NCBI GenBank assembly: GCA_011057845.1
Contig: DSDB01000540.1
Coordinates: 1-7,636, forward strand
DNA from: Phycisphaerales bacterium
Lineage (GTDB): Bacteria; Planctomycetota; Phycisphaerae; Sedimentisphaerales; Anaerobacaceae
DNA length: 7,636 bases
Reading direction: 5' to 3'
A model generated the notes under the pieces. It was not told where the DNA came from. It did not search any database and worked only from the letters and a program-made list of their open reading frames with translations. Positions 1 through 5,106 of this stretch are shown here, piece after piece; within the stretch, counting starts at the first letter, position 1, and every line of letters begins with the position of its first letter. Made by a program: the position numbers and the translations under genes.

Positions 1-28
1 TAGACCTTAGACCTTAGACCATAGACTT
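1..28. repeat. Degenerate TAGACCT heptamer repeat
   Basis: Four consecutive 7-bp units (TAGACCT, TAGACCT, TAGACCA, TAGACTT) open the window. The bases that follow (29-60) are a looser run of ACGACGCATGACGCACGAC-like units. No coding signal is seen here. It is probably intergenic microsatellite-like sequence downstream of the regulator that ends at 69. The array may continue beyond the window edge. Confidence 0.6.
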
Positions 29-68
29 ACGACGCATGACGCACGACTCACAAGCCACGCGCCGGTAC

Positions 69-503
69 TCACGATGCCTTTGCTCGGCTGATCGTGTCCG
101 CCAGTCGTTCGAGGCGTTGGAGGGTTCGGCGGATCTGGTAGTAGCTGCATCCCCACTGTCGGGCTATTCGGCGCATGGACCGGCCGGCGAGGAAGTAGTC
201 GCCCACGAGGGTCCGCTCCCGCGGGGTGAACAGGTCACGATGCCGCAGCAGCAGCAATACGCGCTCGTCGCAGAGGCGCTCGCTGAGCCGCCGGACGCGA
301 CGACTGACGGCCGCCTCGCTGACACGCGCCAGTTGAGCCATCTGTCGAAACGTCGCCCCGTTCTCCAGGTGCATCGTCATCAGCGTCCGGTCCAGTCCGT
401 CGAGCAGCTCCAGACGCTGCCGCAACAGATGCACGTGTTCAGCTCGTAGTCTGCGGTTGGCCCTTGCGTTGTCGGCCAATCCCCCTTTCGCACCAAGTTC
501 CAT
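69..503 (-). CDS. Double helix-turn-helix regulator (sigma-70 region 4-like)
   Basis: A 144-residue basic protein with two HTH-like segments. The first spans about residues 38-78 (TFRQMAQLARVSEAAVSRRV), and the second about 92-136 (FTPRERTLV, then SMRRIARQWGCSYYQIRRTL). The layout resembles sigma-70 region 4 or small planctomycete HTH proteins that carry no other domain. I infer DNA binding in the cytoplasm; target genes are unknown. The ATG at 503 was chosen because GAGG lies 8 nt upstream (512-515) and because the upstream in-frame extension to 632 is low-complexity Gly/Pro/Arg sequence. A promoter at 688-715 probably drives it, giving a leader of about 180 nt. It could be autoregulated through the palindrome at 661-680. 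No conserved partner gene is adjacent. Existence of the gene is well supported; its function is known only at the fold level. Confidence 0.75.
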   Translation of the reverse strand: MELGAKGGLADNARANRRLRAEHVHLLRQRLELLDGLDRTLMTMHLENGATFRQMAQLARVSEAAVSRRVRRLSERLCDERVLLLLRHRDLFTPRERTLVGDYFLAGRSMRRIARQWGCSYYQIRRTLQRLERLADTISRAKAS

Positions 504-640
504 CCTGCCTGCCTCGCCATATCCATGGGCCGGTCCATATTCCTGGGCCTCCGGGCGCGCAGCATCTCCACAAGGCGCTCCGGGAGGCCTCCGCGGAAAG
601 GGCCGACCGCCGGTCCGGCCCAACCGACCCAACCCTTTCG

Positions 641-658
641 GACGACTCCACTGTCGTC
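641..658. other. Small perfect inverted repeat in regulator leader
   Basis: GACGAC-TCCACT-GTCGTC: two 6-bp arms that are exact reverse complements around a 6-nt loop. It lies about 20 nt downstream of the predicted start site of the leftward transcript, so it would form a short hairpin in the regulator's leader or serve as a dyad binding site. No T-run follows on either strand, so it is not a terminator. Confidence 0.4.
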
Positions 659-660
659 TG

Positions 661-680
661 TGTTAGATTTACATCCAACA
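661..680. promoter_or_regulatory. Operator-like 20-bp palindrome
   Basis: TGTTAGATTTACATCCAACA pairs with its own reverse complement at 8 of 10 positions. It begins about 8 bp downstream of the predicted -10 element and so would cover the transcription start site, a normal place for a repressor site. A third TGTTAGGT-like half-site (minus strand, 701-708) sits between the -35 and -10. Which protein binds is unknown; autoregulation by the HTH protein encoded downstream is a reasonable guess. Confidence 0.45.
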
Positions 681-687
681 CACGCAT

Positions 688-715
688 ATTTTATATGATT
701 ACCTAACAAGGTCAA
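688..715 (-). promoter_or_regulatory. Sigma70-type promoter for the HTH regulator
   Basis: On the minus strand TTGACC (710-715) and TAAAAT (688-693) are separated by 16 bp. Each hexamer matches the consensus at 5 of 6 positions. The region is distinctly AT-rich against its GC-rich surroundings. The predicted start is near 681, inside or at the edge of the palindrome at 661-680. The first supported coding start downstream is the ATG at 503. Confidence 0.55.
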
Positions 716-846
716 GGAAATTCTTCGTGGTTTTTGAAGAAAGTCGTGCCCCCGGTAGAAAACCCCTCTCTCGGCACTGAAAACGCTGTTTTATGGGTGC
801 ATCCACACGGGATGGAAGCCCGCCGAGCGTTCTTCGGAAGGACCCG

Positions 847-880
847 TTTTGGGTTCTGGCTTGTGGCTTTGATCTTGCAG
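847..880 (-). repeat. Partial copy of the CAAAGCC-type intergenic repeat
   Basis: Read on the minus strand this stretch contains CAAAGCCACAAGCC followed by CAGAACCCAAAAC, closely resembling the A-rich arms at 2320-2347 and 4152-4200. Forward translation gives the FGFWLVAL-type string that these repeats usually produce. No gene is supported between 716 and 1011; this repeat fragment is the only recognisable content there. Confidence 0.5.
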
Positions 881-1011
881 CATGAGGTACAAATCGCTAC
901 CTTGATTCGAAGAATCAGCGGTCCCGGGCGTATAGGCCGTTAATCGGCGATGTGTGTGCGTCGCCGGGGCGGATTGACGGGGCCGCGATACGTTTTCCGG
1001 GAAGACCGACC

Positions 1012-1547
1012 ATGAGACCGCGAACGCGAGATATGCTGCGAAGAACCCTGCCCCTGGCCGTCCTGGCGGGCCTGTGCATGACCGTCGCCCGCGGGGCCCA
1101 GCCGCCCCAGCGCCAAACGCCGACCGGTGTCGAGGCCCATCTGAATATCGCGTACATCCCGAACGGCCACGAGCGCCACAAGCTGGATGTCTTCACGCCC
1201 ACGGCGATAAGAACGAGATCGAGCGGTGCGCCGCGGCCGTGTGGGAGGCCCGCAAGCGCCTCGGCCGCCAGGGCTTCTGCGGCGCCCCGATTGATGATCT
1301 GCTCAGGCACATCGCCGACCGATTGCCCGCCATCCGGCAGGCCGCGGGCGTCGAGTGCCTGATCTCCAAGTGGGATGCCGAGGCCCTCGCCAAGTACCCA
1401 AACGCCCGGACCGTGGACGTGACCGACCTGCTCGTCGACGCCTTCGAGCCCAACGACCGCCAACGCGCCCACGCCGCAAGTATCCGCACGGTCGCCCCCG
1501 TCCCCATCGAACAATTCGAGGCCGAAATGCGACGACAGGGCCACTAA
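1012..1547 (+). pseudogene. Chimeric or frameshifted remnant: esterase-like N-terminus joined to unrelated C-terminus
   Basis: From ATG 1012 the first frame encodes a basic start (MRPRTRDMLRR), a hydrophobic segment (LPLAVLAGLCMTVARGA) that is a plausible signal peptide, and then VEAHLNIAYIPNGHERHKLDVFTPT. The last part resembles the first beta strand of secreted alpha/beta-hydrolase or carboxylesterase proteins. Coding sense then breaks at about 1203. Beyond it, the next frame is clearly protein-like to the TAA at 1545-1547 (GDKNEIERCAAAVWEARKRL ... VDVTDLLVDAFEPNDRQRA), with high-GC third positions. No hydrolase nucleophile motif (GxSxG) or catalytic His region follows, and I do not recognise the C-terminal part. 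The second part has no start codon of its own in a sensible place. It is best explained by a deletion that fused two genes, or by a frameshift in one poorly known gene. It converges on phoU, 42 bp away. Confidence 0.6.
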
Positions 1548-1589
1548 GCCCGTGGCGCTTCCATGCGTTGCCATGTGCCGGTTACCGTC

Positions 1590-2264
1590 CTACCGCTGCT
1601 TGTCGTAGTGCTCGACCTTGTGGCGGACGATCTCGCCCTCGACCATGTAGATGACATCCTCGGCGATATTGGTGGCGTGGTCGGCGATGCGTTCGAGGTG
1701 CCGCGAGACGCTCAGCATGTGGATCAGGCAATCCGCCTGGTCCGGGTGGGCGACAATCGCCTGCTGCACTTTGATATACACCTCGCGGTTGAGCGCATCG
1801 ACCCCGTCGTCGCGCTCGCAGACCTCGTAGGCCAGCGGCGGACTGAGGTTCACCAGGGCGTCGAGGCTCTTCTTGAGCATCTCGCGGGCCTCGCCGGCCA
1901 TGACGTTGAAGTCGAACGCCAGAGCGGCCGGCGGGCGGGTCACCAGGTACGCAACCCGTTCGGCGATGTTCACCGCCAGGTCGCCGATGCGTTCGAGGTC
2001 GTTGTTGATCTTGAGCACGGCGACAATGAACCGCAGGTCCATGGCCACCGGCTGATGCAGCGCCAGGGTCTTGAGGCACGACTCCTCGACGTCGACCTCG
2101 GCCTGGTCGATCCTGACGTCGCCTTCAATCACCGTCCGGGCCAGCTTCTCATCGCGATTGGCCAGCGCCAGCACCGACTCGTAGACTCTCTGCTCCACCA
2201 TCGCCCCGACGTGCAGGATCTTCTGCTTGAGACTGTCGATTTCTCGTAATAGGTGTAGAACCAT
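1590..2264 (-). CDS. phoU: Phosphate signalling/transport accessory protein PhoU
   Basis: 224 residues, a usual length for PhoU. It shows the two repeated three-helix halves, each with the metal-binding signature: NNDLERIGDLAVNIAE (about 87-102; E91, D95, N99) and SRHLERIADHATNIAED (about 188-203; E191, D195, N199). PhoU proteins bind metal clusters, sit at the inner face of the membrane with the Pst transporter, and keep the PhoR kinase off when phosphate is plentiful. The ATG at 2264 has AAAGGA 8 nt upstream, a good ribosome binding site. It is the last gene of the pst cluster but is separated from pstB1 by 285 bp full of repeats, so an independent start or partial uncoupling is possible. 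No convincing terminator follows the TAG at 1590; only a weak 5-bp stem lies at 1540-1556. The kinase/regulator pair PhoR-PhoB is not in the window. Confidence 0.95.
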   Translation of the reverse strand: MVLHLLREIDSLKQKILHVGAMVEQRVYESVLALANRDEKLARTVIEGDVRIDQAEVDVEESCLKTLALHQPVAMDLRFIVAVLKINNDLERIGDLAVNIAERVAYLVTRPPAALAFDFNVMAGEAREMLKKSLDALVNLSPPLAYEVCERDDGVDALNREVYIKVQQAIVAHPDQADCLIHMLSVSRHLERIADHATNIAEDVIYMVEGEIVRHKVEHYDKQR

Positions 2265-2299
2265 AGGTCATGTCCTTTGTCCTGTAACCGCACCATAAC

Positions 2300-2400
2300 T
2301 GCAAGCTGAAAACTGCAAACCCAAAGCCACAGATCAAAACTCAAAGCCCGCGCCGCCCTGCCGCATGCCCCGGAGTCGGGGTTTTGCGTGTTGGTTTTCC
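2300..2400. repeat. Dispersed intergenic repeat, copy between pstB1 and phoU
   Basis: An A-rich arm (2300-2347, containing CCCAAAGCCACAG at 2320-2332) is followed by a GC-rich centre with the hairpin CCCCG-GAGT-CGGGG (2368-2381). A G/T-rich arm beginning GGGGTTTTGCGTGTTGG then runs from 2378. The 13-mer CCCAAAGCCACAG and the 21-bp right arm (20 of 21 identical) recur in the same order at 4173-4185 and 4218-4238. The two arms are loosely complementary, so the whole element can fold. It belongs to a dispersed, non-coding family. Confidence 0.7.
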
Positions 2401-2437
2401 ACTTTGCCCTTTGCGTCTTGCGTTTCTCATGGGCATC

Positions 2438-2453
2438 CGGCGGTCAACCGCCG
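2438..2453. repeat. GC-rich perfect inverted repeat
   Basis: CGGCGGT-CA-ACCGCCG: 7-bp perfectly complementary arms around a 2-nt centre. It lies in the gap between pstB1 and phoU, next to the dispersed repeat. No T-run follows on the minus strand, so a terminator role for the operon is not supported. It may affect mRNA processing or simply be part of the repeat cluster. Confidence 0.4.
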
Positions 2454-2485
2454 ACTATTGACGGCTTGCCCGCCGCCACCGATCT

Positions 2486-2551
2486 TGTCTCTTGCACTTT
2501 TTGATTCTTGATATGTAGTTTTGATGCTTGCTTTTTGATATTTGATATTCT
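2486..2551 (-). repeat. AT-rich ATCAA-unit degenerate repeat
   Basis: On the minus strand, just downstream of the pstB1 stop, ATCAA occurs five times in about 60 bp (ATCAAAT, ATCAAAAAGCAAGC, ATCAAAAC, ATCAAGA, ATCAAAAAGTGCAAG). Its composition is very different from the flanking GC-rich genes. It looks like a simple-sequence intergenic repeat distinct from the CAAAGCC family next to it. Confidence 0.5.
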
Positions 2552-3311
2552 ATCCGTATCGGCCGCCGATGTACTCCTTCGTCCGGTTGTCCTTGGGGGC
2601 CTGGAAGATACGGGCCGTCTCGCCGTACTCGACCAGCTCGCCCAGCAGCATGAACGCCGTGTTTTTCGAGACCCGCGCCGCCTGGGCCATGTTGTGCGTC
2701 ACAATCAATATGGTGTAGTCCCTGACCAGCTCCTCCATCAACTCCTCGATGTGGCTGGTGGCGATCGGATCCAGGGCCGAGCAGGGTTCATCCATCAGGA
2801 TGATCCGCGGCCGCACGGCCGCCAGCCGCGCGATGCACAGCCGCTGTTGCTGCTCCGGCGAGAGGTCCAGCGCCGGCTCGTGGAGGCGGTCCTTCAGCTC
2901 ATCCCACAGATGCACCGACTGGAGGGACTGCTCCACGATGCCGTTGAGTTCCTCGGGGCGGCTCTCGCCGTGCACCCGCGGCCCATAGGCCACGTTGTCG
3001 AAGATGGACAGTGGAAACGGCGTCGGATGCTGGAAGACCATCCCGGCCGTCTTGCGAAGCTGCGTCAGGTCCGTGTCCGGGGCGTAGATGTCGCGGCCCT
3101 CGACCAGGATCCGCCCCTCGACCCGCGCTCCGAGGATGGTGTCGTTCATCCGGTTGAAACACCGCACCAGCGTCGATTTGCCGCAGCCGGACGGCCCGAT
3201 GATCGCCGTGATCGTCCTGGCCTCCACGGACATCGTCACGTCCTTGAGCGCATGGAACTTGCGGTAGTAGAGGTTCAGGTTCCTGGTCTGGAGTGGATAG
3301 CTCTTGTCCAT
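2550..3311 (-). CDS. pstB: Phosphate ABC transporter ATPase PstB1, signature motif altered
   Basis: 253 residues, standard PstB length. Seen in order: aromatic A-loop region LYY (14-16), Walker A GPSGCGKST (39-47), Q-loop Gln94 in MVFQHPTPFP, PstB-typical LRCFNRMND-like segment after Walker A, Walker B ILMDEP with Glu175, D-loop SALD (178-181) and H-loop His206 in VTHNMAQAARVS. This energises phosphate import at the cytoplasmic face. The odd point is the ABC signature at 150-154: LSPEQ instead of LSGGQ, with the flanking QQQRLCIAR intact. Both glycines that contact the partner's ATP are gone. It follows pstB2 by 58 bp. No clear Shine-Dalgarno precedes ATG 3311. In a heterodimer this altered signature would face the nucleotide site of PstB2, which is itself defective. 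Family assignment is firm; the functional consequence is inferred. Confidence 0.95.
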   Translation of the reverse strand: MDKSYPLQTRNLNLYYRKFHALKDVTMSVEARTITAIIGPSGCGKSTLVRCFNRMNDTILGARVEGRILVEGRDIYAPDTDLTQLRKTAGMVFQHPTPFPLSIFDNVAYGPRVHGESRPEELNGIVEQSLQSVHLWDELKDRLHEPALDLSPEQQQRLCIARLAAVRPRIILMDEPCSALDPIATSHIEELMEELVRDYTILIVTHNMAQAARVSKNTAFMLLGELVEYGETARIFQAPKDNRTKEYIGGRYG

Positions 3312-3344
3312 GCGGCAACGGTCAAATAGACGAGGTTGTATGAG

Positions 3345-3371
3345 CCACAGATTTCACAGATTGCACCGATT
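3345..3371 (-). repeat. Three tandem 9-bp repeats at the pstB2 stop
   Basis: On the minus strand the units are AATCGGTGC, AATCTGTGA and AATCTGTGG, end to end. The first unit overlaps the TAA stop of pstB2 (3370-3372), so the repeat tract begins in the last codon. It fills about half of the 58-bp pstB2-pstB1 gap. Tracts of this AATCTGTG(A/G) type occur in intergenic DNA of many bacteria; no function is known to me. Confidence 0.65.
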
Positions 3372-4143
3372 ATCCGAACTTGCCCGTGATGTAGTCCGAC
3401 GTCCGGGGGTCATCGGGCCTGGTGAACAGCTTCTCCGTCGCGCCGCACTCGATCATCTCGCCCATCAGGAAGAACGCCGTGCGGTCGCCGACACGGGCCG
3501 CCTGGGCCGTTACATTGGTCACGAGAATAATCGTGTAGCGGCTCTTGAGTTCGACCAGCGCCTCCTCGATCTTGCGCGTCGAGATGGGGTCCAGGCCCGA
3601 ACACGGCTCATCCAGGAGCAGAACCTCGGGTTCGAGGGCCATCGCCCGCGCCAGGCACAGCCGTTGCTGCTGGCCGCCCGACAGGTTCCGGGCCGACTCG
3701 TGCAGGCGGTCTTTGACCTCATCCCAGAGATACGCCGCCTTGAGGCTCTCCTCGACCAGGGCGCTGAGCCGCCGCTTGCCGCGGATACCCCGCATTCGCG
3801 GCCCCAGGGCCAGGTTGTTGAAGATGCTCTTGGGCAGCGCCACCGGCATGGCGAAGACCATGCCCAGCCGCCGGCGCAGTTCCGATACATCCACGCCCTT
3901 GCCGAACAGGTCCGCCCCATCCAGAAGCACCTGTCCTTCGTACCGCACGTTGGGAATAGCGTCGTTCATGCGGTTCAGGCAACGCAGGAAGGTCGTCTTG
4001 CCGCTGCGGGCCGGCCCGATGATCGTGAATATCTCGTGCGGCCGGATGTCGAGGTTGATTCGGCGCAGGGCCGTCTGCGTCCCGTAACTGAAGCTGAAGT
4101 CCCGGGCCGAGATCTTAACGGTCTGTTCTTGTGTATCGGTCAC
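3370..4143 (-). CDS. pstB: Phosphate ABC transporter ATPase PstB2, Q-loop and H-loop altered
   Basis: 257 residues from a GTG start at 4143. Upstream in-frame codons back to 4197 translate the intergenic repeat (FGLWLWAFGFEF), so that longer start is rejected. Features seen: A-loop Tyr20, Walker A GPARSGKTT (43-51), intact signature LSGGQQQRLCLARA (from 154), Walker B LLLDEP with Glu179, D-loop SGLD (182-185). Two normally invariant residues are missing. The Q-loop reads MVFAMP, with Ala98 where PstB has Gln, and the H-loop reads VTNVTAQAARV, with Asn210 where PstB has VTHNMQQAARV. I checked both codons on the DNA (GCC for Ala, AAT for Asn). Low catalytic competence of its own site is inferred. 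The intact signature could still complete the PstB1 site. It lies 123 bp after pstA, separated by a repeat, and 58 bp before pstB1. No Shine-Dalgarno is evident. A paralogue of PstB1 by tandem duplication or acquisition. Confidence 0.93.
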   Translation of the reverse strand: MTDTQEQTVKISARDFSFSYGTQTALRRINLDIRPHEIFTIIGPARSGKTTFLRCLNRMNDAIPNVRYEGQVLLDGADLFGKGVDVSELRRRLGMVFAMPVALPKSIFNNLALGPRMRGIRGKRRLSALVEESLKAAYLWDEVKDRLHESARNLSGGQQQRLCLARAMALEPEVLLLDEPCSGLDPISTRKIEEALVELKSRYTIILVTNVTAQAARVGDRTAFFLMGEMIECGATEKLFTRPDDPRTSDYITGKFG

Positions 4144-4151
4144 GAGTGCAA

Positions 4152-4240
4152 CTGTAAACTCAAAGCCGAAAGCCCAAAGCCACAGCCCAAAACCCAAAAT
4201 CCGCCCTGCGGCGGCTTGGGGTTTTGAGTGTTGGTTTTGG
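4152..4240. repeat. Dispersed intergenic repeat, copy between pstA and pstB2
   Basis: A C/A-rich arm (4152-4200, CAAAGCC and CCCAAAA units) is followed by a GC hairpin CCGCC-CTGC-GGCGG (4201-4214) and a G/T-rich arm (4218-4238). It shares CCCAAAGCCACAG and the GGGGTTTTGAGTGTTGG arm with the copy at 2300-2400. Read in the direction of the pst transcript, the hairpin is followed by ATTTTGGGTTTTGGG, an imperfect U-rich tail. A leaky terminator that lowers pstB/phoU relative to pstSCA is therefore conceivable but unproven. Confidence 0.7.
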
Positions 4241-4266
4241 GTTTTTCGTTTTCACTTTTGGGCCGC

Positions 4267-5106
4267 CTATGAGACTCTTCTGAGGAACCGCCGCATCAGA
4301 TAGTACGCCGTGAAGTTCACGCTCAGAATCGCGATCAGCAGCGTCGCGGCCGAGCCGTAGGCCATGTCGCTGGCGCCGGTCTCGCGGACCAGCAGATAGA
4401 AGTGAATCGCCAGCGTGCGGCCGGAATCGAAGACCGACTGCGGCGTCCGAAGCGACGTGCCGGCCGTGAAGATCACCGACGCCGTCTCGCCCACGCACTT
4501 GCCGATGGCCAGAATAATGCCCGTCATCACGCCCGGCAGCGCACAGGGCAGCACGACGCGGGTGACGCTCTGCCACTTCGTCCCGCCGGCGGCGAAGGCC
4601 ACCTCGCGGTAGGACTGCGGCACCGCCCGGATGGCCTCCTCGCTGGAGCGGATGATGAACGGCAGGATCATCAGGCTCACCGTCAGCCCGCCGGACAGCA
4701 GCGACCAGCTCAGATGGAGGAACTTCACGAAGAAACTGAAGCCGAACAGCCCCAGCACAATCGACGGAATCCCCGCCAGGCAGTCAATCCCGAACCGGAT
4801 GACCTTCGTCGCCCAGCCCTCGGCCCGGTACTCCGTCAGATAGATCGCCGAGCCCAGTCCCAGGGGTATCGACACCGCCAGGCTGATCACGGTGATGTAA
4901 ATCGAGCTGACGATAAACGGAAAGACACCGCCCTCGCGCCCCATCGAACGGGGTTGGCCGAACAGGAACTTCAGGTCGATCACGGCGACGCCCTTGACGA
5001 TCACGTACCCGACAATCGACACGAGCGTCAGAATCACCACGGCGGCGATCCCGCGCAGCGCCATTTTGGCGATGAATTCCTTCGTTTTCGGATGGACTCG
5101 CGTCAT
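4267..5106 (-). CDS. pstA: Phosphate ABC transporter permease PstA
   Basis: 279 residues, inner-membrane permease of the Pst importer. About six hydrophobic segments are visible: near 17-40, 62-90, 109-131, 138-152, 192-212 and 252-271. The cytoplasmic EAA loop that docks onto PstB is at about 165-196 (SYREVAFAAGGTKWQSVTRV then VLPCALPG), followed by the PstA-typical GKCVGETASVIFTAG. The start is the ATG at 5106, which overlaps the pstC TGA as ATGA, implying translational coupling. A longer open frame to 5415 only shadows pstC and is rejected. It pairs with PstC to form the phosphate channel. A repeat-filled 123-bp gap follows before pstB2. Confidence 0.95.
   Translation of the reverse strand: MTRVHPKTKEFIAKMALRGIAAVVILTLVSIVGYVIVKGVAVIDLKFLFGQPRSMGREGGVFPFIVSSIYITVISLAVSIPLGLGSAIYLTEYRAEGWATKVIRFGIDCLAGIPSIVLGLFGFSFFVKFLHLSWSLLSGGLTVSLMILPFIIRSSEEAIRAVPQSYREVAFAAGGTKWQSVTRVVLPCALPGVMTGIILAIGKCVGETASVIFTAGTSLRTPQSVFDSGRTLAIHFYLLVRETGASDMAYGSAATLLIAILSVNFTAYYLMRRFLRRVS

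Noticed and set aside
504..632. N-terminal extension of the HTH protein to ATG 632
   Set aside because: It adds 43 Gly/Pro/Arg-rich residues with no family support; the ATG at 503 has a GAGG at good spacing.
661..708. TGTTAG half-sites considered as another Pho box
   Set aside because: The spacing is not a multiple of 11 and the half-sites are in mixed orientation; a palindromic operator explains them better.
380..715. Two leftward frames upstream of the HTH gene that begin right at the promoter
   Set aside because: One starts inside the -35 (715) and the other beside the -10 (687); they run out of frame into the HTH gene and have Trp/Gly/Arg-rich non-protein composition. They are leader sequence, not genes.
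734..943. Small forward reading frame (69 codons) starting with TTG
   Set aside because: Its centre (RFGFWLVALILQ) is the translated CAAAGCC-type repeat, there is no clear ribosome binding site, and the codon use is not gene-like.
1540..1556. GCCAC-TAAGCCC-GTGGC as a terminator between the convergent remnant and phoU
   Set aside because: The stem is only 5 bp and there is no T-run on either strand; I see no convincing terminator here.
915..1574. Long leftward frame opposite the chimeric remnant
   Set aside because: It is the antisense shadow of the forward coding sequence, with Gly/Val/Asp-rich composition typical of such shadows in GC-rich DNA.
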